In this document: piece by piece, positions 9,156-18,927 of the stretch
How the letters are laid out: every line of letters starts with the position of its first letter
Numbering within the stretch: the stretch's first letter is position 1
Notes under the pieces: model-generated
The model's database searches: none
What the model was told of the DNA's origin: nothing
What the model saw: the letters and a program-made list of their open reading frames with translations, nothing else
Assembly: GCF_900185645.1 (NCBI RefSeq)
Contig: NZ_FYAM01000004.1
Location: 308,499 to 372,498, forward strand
Origin: Clostridium sp. BSD9I1
GTDB lineage: Bacteria; Bacillota; Clostridia; Clostridiales; Clostridiaceae
Length of the DNA stretch: 64,000 bases
Direction of reading: 5' to 3'
Made by a program: the position numbers and the translations under genes

Positions 9156-10343
9156 ATGAAGATAGAAATTAAAAATTTATATAAGATATTTGGTAAAAAT
9201 CCCAAAAAGGTTGTTCCCCTTCTAGAAGAAGGTATGAATAAAGAAGAAATATTAAAAAAGACAGGTAACTCTGTAGGAGTCAATAATGCAAATTTTCAGG
9301 TTAATGAAGGTGAATTTTTTGTAATTATGGGGTTGTCAGGAAGCGGTAAATCCACTCTCTTAAGATGCTTAAATAGGCTTATAGAGCCAACCTCTGGAGA
9401 AATATTAATTGACGGACAAGATGTTTTAAAATGCAAAGAAGAAGAGCTTAGGGAAATTAGAAGAAAGAAAATGGCTATGGTATTCCAAAACTTTGGGTTA
9501 TTACCTCATAGAACTGTATGTAAAAATGTTGAATTTGGATTAGAAATACAAGGTATAGACGAAAAAATACGAACAGAAAAGGCTTATAAAGCATTAGAAC
9601 TCGTAGGGCTTAAGGGATATGAAGAAAAAATGCCTCATGAGCTTAGTGGTGGTATGCAGCAAAGGGTAGGACTTGCAAGGGGACTTGCTACAGAGCCGGA
9701 GATACTTTTGATGGATGAAGCCTTTAGTGCACTAGATCCTTTAATAAGAAAGGATATGCAACAAGAAATGATAGAGATTCAATCTAAAATGAGAAAAACT
9801 ATAATATTTATCACCCATGATTTAGATGAGGCGTTAAGGCTAGGTGATAGAATTGCAATAATGAAGGATGGAGTAATAGAACAAATAGGAACTCCTGAGG
9901 ATATCCTGGCCAATCCTGCAAGTGAATATGTAAGGAAGTTTACTCAAGATGTTGATAGAACTAAGGTTATGACCGCAGGTGCTATAATGCAAAGAACAAA
10001 TGTAATTATATCAACAAAAGATGGCCCTAAGGCAGCAGCAAGGGCTATGGAAGAGCAAGGAATTTCAAGTATATATGTAATAGATAAAGATAGGATTCTT
10101 CAAGGTATAGTAAAAATTGATGATGCTATTGAAAGCTATAAAAAAGGAGAAAGAGATATATCAGATATAATAATAAAAGAAGTAGCTATAACTTCTCCAG
10201 AGACTTCAATAGCAGAGCTTCTTCCTATAGCAAAGGATATATCATATCCAATAGCTGTGGTAGATAAAGAAAATAAGATGCTGGGAATAATTAAAAGATC
10301 TACAATTATCGCAGGAATCATAGGAGAGGAGGAAGGTAGATAA
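9156..10343 (+). CDS. opuAA: Glycine betaine/proline ABC transporter ATP-binding subunit with CBS domains
   Basis: 395 residues. Walker A GLSGSGKST (59-67), signature LSGGMQQR (163-170) and Walker B ILLMDEAF (183-190) are intact, and a pair of CBS domains follows at about 270-390 (GAIMQRTNVIISTKDG, IIIKEVAITSPETS). That layout is typical of ProV/OpuAA, which energises import of glycine betaine and related quaternary amines for osmoprotection; the CBS pair is the known site of ionic-strength and, in some relatives, c-di-AMP control. The ATG at 9156 is preceded by GGAAGGAG; an upstream TTG lies inside the operator and is rejected. The stop overlaps the permease start as TAATG. Confidence 0.93.
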   Translation: MKIEIKNLYKIFGKNPKKVVPLLEEGMNKEEILKKTGNSVGVNNANFQVNEGEFFVIMGLSGSGKSTLLRCLNRLIEPTSGEILIDGQDVLKCKEEELREIRRKKMAMVFQNFGLLPHRTVCKNVEFGLEIQGIDEKIRTEKAYKALELVGLKGYEEKMPHELSGGMQQRVGLARGLATEPEILLMDEAFSALDPLIRKDMQQEMIEIQSKMRKTIIFITHDLDEALRLGDRIAIMKDGVIEQIGTPEDILANPASEYVRKFTQDVDRTKVMTAGAIMQRTNVIISTKDGPKAAARAMEEQGISSIYVIDKDRILQGIVKIDDAIESYKKGERDISDIIIKEVAITSPETSIAELLPIAKDISYPIAVVDKENKMLGIIKRSTIIAGIIGEEEGR

Positions 10344-11161
10344 TGACATTTCATATAGGACCTTATTTTGAGGTAATCATTGAGTGGTTAAAATCAAATT
10401 TGGAAGTTTTTTTTGATGGAATAAAGATGATAAGTGAGTTTTTAATAGATGGATTAGAAGGAATACTAACTGCGCTGCCAGCTTTAGTTGTTATACTTTT
10501 AATAACTGCGCTAGCATATTATATGGCTAGTAGAAAAACAGCAGTATTTACGTTTTTAGGGCTTTTCTTTATAAATAGCATGGAGCTTTGGAGTCAGACT
10601 ATGAGCACATTATCTCTAGTTTTAGTATCTACACTACTAGCGCTTATTATAGGTGTTCCACTTGGGATACTTTCAGCAAGATATGATCGAATGAATAGGA
10701 TTATGAGACCAGTTTTAGATTTTATGCAGACCATGCCAGCCTTTGTATATTTAATACCGGCAGTACTTTTCTTTGGTATGGGAAAGGTCCCTGGGGCAAT
10801 AGCTACTGTAATCTTTTCTATGCCGCCAGCTGTAAGACTTACAAACTTAGGAATAAGACAAGTACCAAAGGAAGTTATAGAAGCATCTAAGTCCTTTGGA
10901 TCAACTAGAAGCCAAATGCTGTATAAAGTTCAGCTTCCTATAGCGCTTCCTACAATACTTGCAGGAGTGAATCAAACTATAATGTTATCCTTATCTATGG
11001 TAGTTATATCAGCCATGATAGGAGCAGGTGGTCTTGGAAGAGAAGTTTTAACAGGGATAACTCAGTTGAAAATAGGTACAGGTTTTGAAAGTGGACTTGC
11101 AGTGGTAATTCTTGCAATGATACTGGATAGGATAACTCAATCTCTTGGAAAAACTGCGTAA
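10343..11161 (+). CDS. opuAB: Glycine betaine/proline ABC transporter permease
   Basis: 272 residues, with the amphipathic N-terminal stretch and about six to seven transmembrane helices typical of OpuAB/ProW. The binding-protein-dependent transport motif EASKSFGSTRSQMLYKVQLP (residues 178-197) with the EAA-loop glycine is present. It overlaps the ATPase stop by one base and is followed after about 300 bp by the binding-protein gene; that gap is filled by a large palindromic repeat (11173-11390). Confidence 0.93.
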   Translation: MTFHIGPYFEVIIEWLKSNLEVFFDGIKMISEFLIDGLEGILTALPALVVILLITALAYYMASRKTAVFTFLGLFFINSMELWSQTMSTLSLVLVSTLLALIIGVPLGILSARYDRMNRIMRPVLDFMQTMPAFVYLIPAVLFFGMGKVPGAIATVIFSMPPAVRLTNLGIRQVPKEVIEASKSFGSTRSQMLYKVQLPIALPTILAGVNQTIMLSLSMVVISAMIGAGGLGREVLTGITQLKIGTGFESGLAVVILAMILDRITQSLGKTA

Positions 11162-11172
11162 TATTTTATGAT

Positions 11173-11390
11173 AATGTTGAACCTCAAGTATAGGATTTGT
11201 ACCTAGGAAAGCGATTCATTTCGCTAAAAACGGCTAATATCTATAAGTTAAAAATACCTAAGCCTTATAAACTAGCTGTCGCTCAAACAGTATAAGGCTC
11301 TATACGGTATTTTAAACTTATAAATAAAGCCGTTCTAAAGCTCATTCAATGCTTTCTACGATACAAATTCTATACTATATGTTCAACATT
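11173..11390. repeat. Long imperfect palindrome, copy 1 of a dispersed family
   Basis: The whole 218-bp stretch folds on itself: it opens with AATGTTGAAC and closes with GTTCAACATT, and inner blocks pair in order (AGTATAG with CTATACT, ATTTGTA with TACAAAT, GGAAAGC with GCTTTCT, ACGGCT with AGCCGT, AGCCTTATA with TATAAGGCT). A second copy lies at 57812-58053 and shares the central core (CGGCTAATAT, CCTAAGCCTT, ATAAATAAAGCCGTTCTAA). It lies inside the betaine transporter operon, between the permease and the binding protein, where it could act as an mRNA-processing or stability element. Confidence 0.85.
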
Positions 11391-11462
11391 AAAAATATTA
11401 CTAGAGACTACGTAAGGAAGAAATTCAGCGAACTGAATTTCCATAATAAAAGGAGTGATTTG

Positions 11463-12353
11463 ATGAAATTAAGAAAAGGTATACTAAAATCAATTGCATT
11501 GATGTCTATTGGAGTGATAACTGCGGTGTCATTAGCTGCCTGTGGGGCGTCAAATAAAGGTAAAGGCGGAGATTCATCTAAGAAGGTAGAACTTGGCTAC
11601 GTAAACTGGGCAGAAGGTGTAGCTATGACAAACCTTGCAAAGGTTGTACTAGAAGAAAAAATGGGATATACAGTGGAAATGACAGAGGCAGATCCAGGGG
11701 TAATATTTACATCCCTTGCAGAAGGGGATACAGATGCATTTTTAGATGGATGGCTTCCTGTTACTCATAAAAGTTACATGGATAAATATAAGGATAAGTT
11801 ATTGGATTTAGGAACTAGTTTTAAAGGAGCTAAGATAGGTCTTGTAGTACCTAAATATGTAAATATAAATAGCATTGAGGAACTTAAGGCTAATAAGGAT
11901 AAATTTGATGGTAAGATAATAGGAATAGATGCTGGAGCAGGTATAATGGAAACTAGTAAAAAAGCTGTTTCAGAATATGGACTTGATATGGAGCTTATGG
12001 AAGGCAGTGAGCCAGCTATGCTTACAATGTTAAAAGATGCCATAGATAAAAAAGAACCTATAGTTATAACAGGATGGGCTCCACATTGGAAGTTTGCTAA
12101 ATGGGATTTAAAGTTCTTAGAAGATTCAAAGAAGGTTTATGGTGATGCAGAAGACATTCATAAACTAGCAAGACTTGAATTAGATAAGGATATGCCAGAA
12201 GTGGCAGAATTCCTAAAGAACTTTACAATGAACGAAAAGCAGCTTGGAGATTTAATGGCAGCTATAGCAGATGGTCAAAAGCCATTGGAAGCTGCAAAGG
12301 AATGGATGAACAATAATGGAGATGTAGTAAATTCATGGATACCAAAAAAATAG
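11463..12353 (+). CDS. opuAC: Glycine betaine ABC transporter substrate-binding lipoprotein
   Basis: 296 residues from ATG 11463, which follows AAAAGGAGTGATTTG; an upstream in-frame ATG at 11349 would fall in the palindromic repeat. The signal peptide ends in LAAC with the lipid-attachment Cys at residue 27. The mature protein has the OpuAC-like sequence GYVNWAEGVAMTNLA, DGWLPVTHKSYMDKY and ITGWAPHWKFAKWDLKFLED, which carry the tryptophans expected to cage the quaternary ammonium group. Third gene of the transporter operon, followed by a clear terminator. It has a full-length paralog at 12579. Confidence 0.93.
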   Translation: MKLRKGILKSIALMSIGVITAVSLAACGASNKGKGGDSSKKVELGYVNWAEGVAMTNLAKVVLEEKMGYTVEMTEADPGVIFTSLAEGDTDAFLDGWLPVTHKSYMDKYKDKLLDLGTSFKGAKIGLVVPKYVNINSIEELKANKDKFDGKIIGIDAGAGIMETSKKAVSEYGLDMELMEGSEPAMLTMLKDAIDKKEPIVITGWAPHWKFAKWDLKFLEDSKKVYGDAEDIHKLARLELDKDMPEVAEFLKNFTMNEKQLGDLMAAIADGQKPLEAAKEWMNNNGDVVNSWIPKK

Positions 12354-12366
12354 ATAATTAATAACT

Positions 12367-12405
12367 AAGGAAGAAATTTAGCTAGCTAAATTTCTTCCTT
12401 TTTTT
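12367..12405 (+). terminator. Terminator of the betaine transporter operon
   Basis: Perfect stem AAGGAAGAAATTTAGC / GCTAAATTTCTTCCTT followed by a T-run. Confidence 0.9.
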
Positions 12406-12430
12406 AGAAAAAATTCAAGGAGGTTCAACC

Positions 12431-12501
12431 TTGACAATGTAACAACTTAATGCTAATATATAAGTTGTATAACAAACAACTTATATTAAATAAAAAGTTG
12501 T
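12431..12501 (+). promoter_or_regulatory. Promoter with two palindromic operators before the second betaine-binding protein
   Basis: TTGACA (12431-12436) and TAATAT (12454-12459) are spaced by 17 bp. Dyads ACAACTT-N13-AAGTTGT (12442-12468) and ACAACTT-N12-AAGTTGT (12476-12501) repeat the arrangement at 9056-9126, again with left half-sites 34 bp apart and with the first dyad over the -10 box. The two betaine promoters therefore form one regulon, most simply of the BusR-like protein. Confidence 0.8.
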
Positions 12502-12578
12502 TTGTTATTTGGTGGATAATATTTATTAATTAAATAAATTGATTATCTATATATTATATAAAGATGGGAGTTTTTTTA

Positions 12579-13472
12579 ATGAGATTAAGTAAAAGAATGA
12601 AAAGAATGATCACGGCAGTATCTATAGGTATAATTACTACTTTATCGATATCAGGATGTACAGAAGGTAAAAAGCAATCAACAAATGATAGTTCTAAAGA
12701 GGTTAAGTTTGGGTATGTTAACTGGTCTGATGGAATTGCTTTAACTAATGTTGCAAAGGTTGTTCTCGAAGAAAAGATGGGATATGATGTAAAGCTTACA
12801 GAAGCTAATGCTGGGATAGTATTTACATCTGTTGCAGAAGGAGATTATGATGCGTTTCTAAATGCATGGCTTCCAAATGCTCACAAAAGTTATATAGATA
12901 GGTACAAGGATAAATTAGAGGATTTAGGTTCTAATTATGAAAACTCTAGAATAGGATTTGCAGTACCATCTTATGTAGACATAAATACTATTAAAGATTT
13001 AAAAAATAATGAGAGCAAATTTGAAAATAAAATAATAGGAATAGATGCTGGTGCAGGAATAATGGGGAAAGCTAAAAAAGCTATTTCGGAATATGGACTC
13101 AATATGGAGCTTATGGAAGGTAGTGAGGCTACAATGACTGCTATGCTAAAGGAGGCTATAGATAAAAAAGAGCCTATAGTAGTAACAGGATGGAGACCTC
13201 ATTGGAAGTTTTCAAAATGGGATTTAAAGTTTTTAGAAGATGAAAAAGATGTATTTGGAAAAGGAGAAGATATCCATACGGTAACAAGGCCAAACTTTGA
13301 AAAAGATATGCCAGAGGTTGCACAGTTTTTAAGAAATTTTAAAATGACAGATGTACAGCTTGAAGGGTTGATGAGAACCATATATGAAGGTGATAAAGGG
13401 GCATTAGAGTATTCTAGGGAATGGGTTCGCGAAAATGAAGAACTAGTAAATTCATGGATACCAGAGAAATAA
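12579..13472 (+). CDS. Second glycine betaine-type substrate-binding lipoprotein (orphan)
   Basis: 297 residues from ATG 12579, eight bases after GGGAG. Signal peptide with lipobox SISGC (Cys27). It matches the neighbouring OpuAC-like protein along its length (GYVNWSDGIALTNVAKVVLEEKMGYD, WLPNAHKSYIDRYKDKL, GIDAGAGIM, VTGWRPHWKFSKWDLKFLED), keeping the ligand tryptophans but with changes such as DGWLP to NAWLP and GWAPHW to GWRPHW next to them. It is transcribed alone from its own double-operator promoter and has no ATPase or permease of its own, so it probably feeds the opuAA-opuAB transporter with another or the same quaternary amine. Confidence 0.9.
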   Translation: MRLSKRMKRMITAVSIGIITTLSISGCTEGKKQSTNDSSKEVKFGYVNWSDGIALTNVAKVVLEEKMGYDVKLTEANAGIVFTSVAEGDYDAFLNAWLPNAHKSYIDRYKDKLEDLGSNYENSRIGFAVPSYVDINTIKDLKNNESKFENKIIGIDAGAGIMGKAKKAISEYGLNMELMEGSEATMTAMLKEAIDKKEPIVVTGWRPHWKFSKWDLKFLEDEKDVFGKGEDIHTVTRPNFEKDMPEVAQFLRNFKMTDVQLEGLMRTIYEGDKGALEYSREWVRENEELVNSWIPEK

Positions 13473-13502
13473 AATTGCAAAACAATTTTTTAGGAATTAG
13501 GC

Positions 13503-13565
13503 AGAAGGAGTTAGGAGATGCAGAAGCTTTGTATAACAAGGTTTCTACATCTCCTAACTCCTTCT
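13503..13565. terminator. Long perfect hairpin between convergent genes
   Basis: AGAAGGAGTTAGGAGATG pairs with CATCTCCTAACTCCTTCT over 18 of 18 bases, and the inside (CTTTGT ATA ACAAGG) continues the pairing, so almost all 63 bases fold. There is no T-run, so it is either a bidirectional terminator or a small palindromic repeat unit. Confidence 0.6.
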
Positions 13566-13579
13566 AACTTTAATGAAAT

Positions 13580-14317
13580 TTAAATGGCGGAATTTCTTTC
13601 TTCTAAGTGTATAAACCTGTCCTCATCATAGGTTATTTCATCTTCTAACAAAGGTATATCTACGGTCATTTTCTGGACAATAGCAGTTAAAATAATTATA
13701 ATAGCGGGAATTATAATTACCATTGAATTATCTATATAGTTTTGTGTTGTAAATTTTTCTATGAACTGAAACCCAAGAAAAGCGCCCAATGGAAATGCTA
13801 TCCACCTTAGTAACCAGAATATAATACCGTTCCAGTTACCAGAAGATAAGTGTACTCCAATATCAGTAGCTGGTCCAGTTAAGTGAGTAGTACGGTTAAT
13901 TGGTGTTAAGCTTGTAGCTGCATTTTGTCCTCCCATTGCCATTGGTATTGCTATGGCTACAAATCTAGTATCCCCTTTATATATAAAAAATGCTGCAATT
14001 AGTAAAACCATTCCTGAAAAAGTTAGTCCTCCTAGAAGTCCGCACTTTTTAGTAATTTTAGAGGATATAGCTGCGCCAATAATAAATATCACTACTATAG
14101 TTATTATAAAGTAAAAGGACTTTATATTTCCTTTAGCTATTAGCTCACCAAGTTCAGCAGCACGACCTGTCATAAATGAAACTCTTTCATTTAGAAAAAG
14201 TTTTAAACTGGCTGTATCAATCCATCCTGCCATCATAACTAGTATGAATCCTACAATGTTAACTGGAGTTAATATTTGGACCGTTGAGTTATCTTCTACT
14301 ATTACTTTCTTCTTCAA
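13580..14317 (-). CDS. DUF1275 (YoaK-family) membrane protein
   Basis: 245 residues, about six hydrophobic segments. The family signature is visible: an early AGWIDTASL, then VSFMTGRAAELG, and later MGGQNAATSLTPINRTTHLTGPATDIGVHL. The start is a TTG with GGGTGAT about seven bases upstream. The family is widespread but its substrate and role are not established. It lies alone on the minus strand, between the betaine genes and ftsH. Confidence 0.85.
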   Translation of the reverse strand: MKKKVIVEDNSTVQILTPVNIVGFILVMMAGWIDTASLKLFLNERVSFMTGRAAELGELIAKGNIKSFYFIITIVVIFIIGAAISSKITKKCGLLGGLTFSGMVLLIAAFFIYKGDTRFVAIAIPMAMGGQNAATSLTPINRTTHLTGPATDIGVHLSSGNWNGIIFWLLRWIAFPLGAFLGFQFIEKFTTQNYIDNSMVIIIPAIIIILTAIVQKMTVDIPLLEDEITYDEDRFIHLEERNSAI

Positions 14318-14525
14318 ATTTCATCACCCTTAGTATTTTTGCTAATACTATATTAACATATTATTAGCAAAATAGCGTATTATTTAGCCGATTCAGACAT
14401 TTTTTCTTTAACCATTGGAGAAAAATTAATTTTGAGAGAAATGTTTATATTTAAAACATATAATTGAAGCTTTATTTGTTTTAAAAAGGATATTCTTGTA
14501 TTATAATATAGCTAGGCTAGCATGA

Positions 14526-14677
14526 TTTATCCGATCGCTACCATTGCTAACACCCCATCTTCTTCAAAGTGGGGGATAAGCACTGATACGCGCCTGGATA
14601 AGTTCTTCTAAGGTTCAGATGGAGAAAAGGTATTCCTTATAAGCAAACTCCACCTAAACCTAAGAATCACTTGATAA
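14526..14677 (+). repeat. Structured leader-type repeat upstream of ftsH (copy 1)
   Basis: About 152 bp that recur almost base for base at 40977-41106 upstream of tyrS. The first part can form TTATCC / GGATAA, here with an extra inner hairpin CCCCA / TGGGG that the other copy lacks. The 3' part (GGATAAGCACTGATACGCGC onward) forms a second hairpin in which TAAGGTTCAGATGGAG pairs, with G-U pairs, with CTCCACCTAAACCTAAGA. A TATAAT at 14502-14507 lies just upstream, so it may be transcribed as the 5' leader of ftsH. It ends 79 bp before the ftsH start. Confidence 0.8.
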
Positions 14678-14756
14678 AAGCTTTAACTTCAGTGAATGGT
14701 TGGTTATAAATTACAAAATATAAATAAGTCATAATAAAATGGAGGAAGATTTTTAA

Positions 14757-16679
14757 ATGCCTACAGATAAAAAGAATAAGGACAAGAAATTTGATGACAA
14801 TAAGATGAAGTATATAATTTACTATGTCATTGCCGCAGCAATTGTAGTGTTTTTTATTAATGACTATATAATGAATACTCAGACAAAACATATTAAATAC
14901 ACAACTTTTTTAAACATGATAGAGCAAAAGCAAGTTAAGGAAGTAGAGTTTTCAAAAGATAAGGTTATAATATATCCTAATGAAAAATCAGGATATGAAG
15001 AAAAACTTTTATATACAGGAAAGGTTGAAAATGATACAGAGCTTTTAGAAAAATTAAATAAAGCAGGTATTTCTTATGATACCATAATTCCAAAGCAAGA
15101 TAATCCGGTAAGGAGCTTTATACTTAATTGGATACTTCCTTTTGTAATATTTATGTTTATAGGAAGATATTTATTTGGAATGCTTGATAAGAAAATGGGC
15201 AGTGGCGTTATGTCTTTTGGTAAAAATACAGCTAAGATTTATGCAGAAAATGAAACTGGTGTAACATTTAAAGATGTAGCAGGACAGGAAGAAGCAAAGG
15301 AATCACTAGTAGAAATAGTTGATTTTTTACATAATCCTAAAAGATATACTGAAATAGGAGCAAAGCTTCCCAAAGGAGCATTGCTGGTAGGTCCTCCGGG
15401 AACAGGAAAAACCCTTCTTGCTAAAGCAGTTGCAGGAGAAGCCAAAGTGCCTTTCTTTTCTATATCAGGCTCGGGCTTTGTAGAAATGTTTGTTGGTATG
15501 GGAGCTTCAAGAGTCAGGGACTTGTTTGAACAGGCTCAAGAAAAGGCACCATGTATAATATTTATAGATGAAATAGATGCTATAGGCAAAAGCCGTGAAG
15601 GGAATATTAGTGGAAATGACGAAAGAGAGCAAACGCTAAATCAGCTTCTTGCAGAAATGGATGGGTTTGATTCCTCTAAGGGAGTAGTAATCCTTGCTGC
15701 AACTAATAGGCCAGAGGTACTTGATAAGGCACTTTTGAGACCAGGTAGATTTGATAGACGAGTAATTGTAGATAGACCTGACCTTAAGGGAAGAGAAGAC
15801 ATACTAAAGGTTCATTCAGTTGGGGTTAAAATGGATAAGGATGTAGACTTAAAGGCACTGGCAAAATCAACTCCTGGAGCTGTAGGAGCAGATCTTGCTA
15901 ATATTATAAACGAAGCAGCATTAAGGGCAGTAAAGAATAATAGAAAAGAAGTAATACAAGAGGATTTGGAAGAAGCTGTTGAAATAATAATTGCTGGAAA
16001 AGAAAAGAAGGATAGAATATTATCTCCACAGGAAAAGAGAGCTGTGGCATTTCATGAGGTAGGGCATGCATTAGTAGCGGCTCTTTTAACCCATACAGAT
16101 CCAGTGCATAAAATAACTATTGTACCAAGAACTATGGGGTCCCTTGGATATACTCTTCAAGTTCCTGCTAAGGAAAAGTATTTGAGTACTAAAGAAGAAA
16201 TGCTTGATCAAATATCAGTTATGCTTGGAGGAAGGGCGGCAGAAGAGGTTGAATTTAATACGATTTCTACAGGAGCATTAAATGATATAGAAAGAGCAAC
16301 AGAAACAGCTAGAAATATGGTAACTATATATGGAATGAGTGAAAGATTTGATATGATGGGACTAGAGTCTATATCAAATAGATATTTAGATGGCAGAGCC
16401 GTTAAGAATTGTAGTGAAACAACGGCGGCTATAGTTGATGAGGAAACTTTAAAGATAATAAAAGATGCTCATAGTAAGTCAATAAATATACTTAAGGAAA
16501 ATCATGAACTGTTGAGAAGAGTTTCAGAAAGACTATTAGAAAAAGAAACAATCATGGGTGATGAGTTTATGGCTATGGTAGAAGGAAAAGAAATACATGA
16601 AAATATAGAGAGCAAAGACAATGTAGAAAATGTAACAAGTGCAGAAGATAGCGATGAAGCTACACATAAGTTAGTGTAG
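14757..16679 (+). CDS. ftsH: ATP-dependent zinc metalloprotease FtsH
   Basis: 640 residues, full length. Two transmembrane helices (about 17-38 and 121-141) flank a short extracellular domain. The AAA+ domain has Walker A GPPGTGKT (202-209), Walker B IIFIDEID (257-264) and the second region of homology ending LLRPGRFDR (316-324). The protease zinc site is HEVGH (423-427), with Val in place of the usual Ala of HEAGH. FtsH is a membrane-anchored hexameric protease for quality control and regulated turnover. The C-terminal tail is acidic. The ATG follows GGAGGAAG. The gene is preceded by a structured repeat and followed by helD after 61 bp. Confidence 0.97.
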   Translation: MPTDKKNKDKKFDDNKMKYIIYYVIAAAIVVFFINDYIMNTQTKHIKYTTFLNMIEQKQVKEVEFSKDKVIIYPNEKSGYEEKLLYTGKVENDTELLEKLNKAGISYDTIIPKQDNPVRSFILNWILPFVIFMFIGRYLFGMLDKKMGSGVMSFGKNTAKIYAENETGVTFKDVAGQEEAKESLVEIVDFLHNPKRYTEIGAKLPKGALLVGPPGTGKTLLAKAVAGEAKVPFFSISGSGFVEMFVGMGASRVRDLFEQAQEKAPCIIFIDEIDAIGKSREGNISGNDEREQTLNQLLAEMDGFDSSKGVVILAATNRPEVLDKALLRPGRFDRRVIVDRPDLKGREDILKVHSVGVKMDKDVDLKALAKSTPGAVGADLANIINEAALRAVKNNRKEVIQEDLEEAVEIIIAGKEKKDRILSPQEKRAVAFHEVGHALVAALLTHTDPVHKITIVPRTMGSLGYTLQVPAKEKYLSTKEEMLDQISVMLGGRAAEEVEFNTISTGALNDIERATETARNMVTIYGMSERFDMMGLESISNRYLDGRAVKNCSETTAAIVDEETLKIIKDAHSKSINILKENHELLRRVSERLLEKETIMGDEFMAMVEGKEIHENIESKDNVENVTSAEDSDEATHKLV

Positions 16680-16740
16680 CATTATGACAAATTAAAAGTA
16701 CTTGCTATCGGTTACTAAATTTAAACGGGGTGATACAAAT

Positions 16741-18885
16741 ATGGAAAGAGAAGAATTAGAGAGGGAATTAAAAGAAGAACTTCAAAAAGAATTAGACCTT
16801 GGTATCGAAAAAGAAAGACTTAAAGAGACTATAAATATAATCAATCAGGAAATAAACAATTATATAGAAAAGAGACATGAGATATCAGAATATATACTTG
16901 GGTATAGAAAAGAAGTATTAGAAGAATATAAAGATGATGAAGATAAAATAATTGAGTATTTTGACCATGAAAGGTTCGTAGCAGAAGAACAGTTTAAGGT
17001 TATAGATAGAAGATTAAAGGAGCTTGTCATACTGAAACCTAGTCCTTATTTTGGAAAGGTGAATTTTATTGAGGAAGAAATAGGACTAGAAGAAAGCATG
17101 TATATTGGAAGATTTGGTGTTATTCCTAAGGATGAATTTGAACCAATAGTTGTAGATTGGCGTGCGCCAATATCTTCACTGTTTTATGCTGGGAAAACGG
17201 GGGAAGTTTATTATACTTCTCCAAATGGAGAGATTAGAACTGAAGTTTTAAATAAGAGGCAATTTGTTATAAAAAAAGCACAGCTTCTAGGAATGTTTGA
17301 TTCAGCTATAGACATTAAAGATGACATACTTCAAATGGTGCTAAGTAAGAATGCTACATCAAAGCTAAAAGATATAGTAATGACAATACAAGCTGAACAG
17401 GATAATCTAATAAGACAGCCAAAGGATAAAACCATAGTAGTTGATGGTGTAGCAGGAAGTGGCAAAACTACAATAGCACTTCACAGAGTAGCTTATTTGC
17501 TGTATAACAATAGAAAAACCTTGCAAGACAAGGTGTTAATATTAGGACCTAACAAAGTCTTTATGGAATATATATCTACGGTACTTCCAAGTTTAGGAGA
17601 GGTAGGAGTTAGGCAAACTACCTTTAGAGATTTAGCTATGGAACTATCTGAGATAGATAGTATAATGTCATTTAAGGAGTATATGGAAAATGTATTAAGT
17701 GGAAATAAAGAATTTATAAATGAGATGCTTTATAAGAATTCCGATGAATACATTGAAAAGCTTGATTTATTAATAAGTGACCTTGAAGATAATTATTTTG
17801 AACTAAGAGATATCACTATATATAATAAAATGATTATAAGTAAACAAGAACTTCGGGATTTATTTCAAAATCATTTTAAGGCTATGCCACTGTTCAAAAG
17901 AAATAAAAGAACTAAGAGAATAATTTATACTAGAATAAATGAATTAAGAAATGATGCAGTAAAGGCTATAGAGAAGAAATATAAGGAAAAAATGAATGCT
18001 CTTTCTGAAGAATCCTTAAATTTAGAAGGAAGCGAATTGGAATTTAAAAAAAGATTAGAAATAAGAGAAGCCATTGAAGAATCTATAAAGGCTAAACAAG
18101 GGTTAAGATGGATAAATAGTGAAGAAATAATTAATATATATATGAGATTTAATGAAGAAAAAACTTTAACATATGACGATTTAGCAGCGGTGCTTTATTT
18201 AAAGATAAAATTAGAAGGATTTACAGCACCAGAAGAGGTAAAACATGTTGTTATAGATGAAGCACAGGATTATAGCAAACTTGAATTTATGGTTATAAAT
18301 GAGTTAACTAAGTGCCAATCTTTAACTATAGTAGGAGATAGCAACCAAAGGTTACTTCCTATAAGTGGAGAAGTACCTATGTGTTATATAGAAAAGTATT
18401 TATCAAATAAAAATGTACAACATTTTAAGCTTGATAAGAGCTATCGTTCTACTAAAGAAATAATGGAATTTGCAAATAAGTATATTCAGAGTGATAATAT
18501 AGTACCTTTGGTGAGAAGTGGTGAAAGAGTAGAAGTAACTGAGTTTAAGCAATATGAAGATATAAAAGAAAAGCTTTTAATGAATATAAGTAAATTAAAG
18601 GAAAAGGGCCATGAAAGCATAGCGATTATATGCAGAGACCTAAAGGAAACCAATAAGATTGGGGAATTATTAAAAGATAAGATGTATATAAAGGTAATAG
18701 ATAATGAGGAGATATTATATACTTCGGGGGAAGTTATAATGCCTTCATACTTTGCTAAAGGGCTGGAGTTTGACGCAGTAATTGTTATAGATACTAATAA
18801 TGAAATAGAAAATAAAGATAAAATGCTTTATGTAATGAGTACAAGAGCATTACATGAACTATATGTGTATGAAAAAAATTGCTAG
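16741..18885 (+). CDS. helD: RNA polymerase recycling motor ATPase HelD (UvrD/Rep-like)
   Basis: 714 residues from ATG 16741, preceded by CGGGGTGAT; a TTG at 16702 is less likely. An N-terminal coiled-coil arm (about 1-95, very rich in Glu, Lys and Ile), the conserved PYFGKVNF and VVDWRAPISSLFY segments, a Walker A GVAGSGKTTIALHRV (236-250) and later VIDEAQDYSKLEF, GDSNQRL and SYRST superfamily I helicase motifs give the Firmicutes HelD layout. HelD inserts into RNA polymerase and frees it from stalled or terminated complexes. The last codons overlap the following terminator. Likely transcribed with or just after ftsH. Confidence 0.9.
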   Translation: MEREELERELKEELQKELDLGIEKERLKETINIINQEINNYIEKRHEISEYILGYRKEVLEEYKDDEDKIIEYFDHERFVAEEQFKVIDRRLKELVILKPSPYFGKVNFIEEEIGLEESMYIGRFGVIPKDEFEPIVVDWRAPISSLFYAGKTGEVYYTSPNGEIRTEVLNKRQFVIKKAQLLGMFDSAIDIKDDILQMVLSKNATSKLKDIVMTIQAEQDNLIRQPKDKTIVVDGVAGSGKTTIALHRVAYLLYNNRKTLQDKVLILGPNKVFMEYISTVLPSLGEVGVRQTTFRDLAMELSEIDSIMSFKEYMENVLSGNKEFINEMLYKNSDEYIEKLDLLISDLEDNYFELRDITIYNKMIISKQELRDLFQNHFKAMPLFKRNKRTKRIIYTRINELRNDAVKAIEKKYKEKMNALSEESLNLEGSELEFKKRLEIREAIEESIKAKQGLRWINSEEIINIYMRFNEEKTLTYDDLAAVLYLKIKLEGFTAPEEVKHVVIDEAQDYSKLEFMVINELTKCQSLTIVGDSNQRLLPISGEVPMCYIEKYLSNKNVQHFKLDKSYRSTKEIMEFANKYIQSDNIVPLVRSGERVEVTEFKQYEDIKEKLLMNISKLKEKGHESIAIICRDLKETNKIGELLKDKMYIKVIDNEEILYTSGEVIMPSYFAKGLEFDAVIVIDTNNEIENKDKMLYVMSTRALHELYVYEKNC

Positions 18886-18908
18886 GAATTTACTCCTAGC
18901 AATTTTTT
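18872..18908. terminator. Terminator overlapping the end of helD
   Basis: AAAAAATTGCTAGGA pairs with TCCTAGCAATTTTTT; the helD stop codon TAG lies inside the left arm. With A-run and T-run on either side it also serves the convergent ATPase gene. Confidence 0.88.
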
Positions 18909-18927
18909 ACCATTTAAGCTAAGTGAG

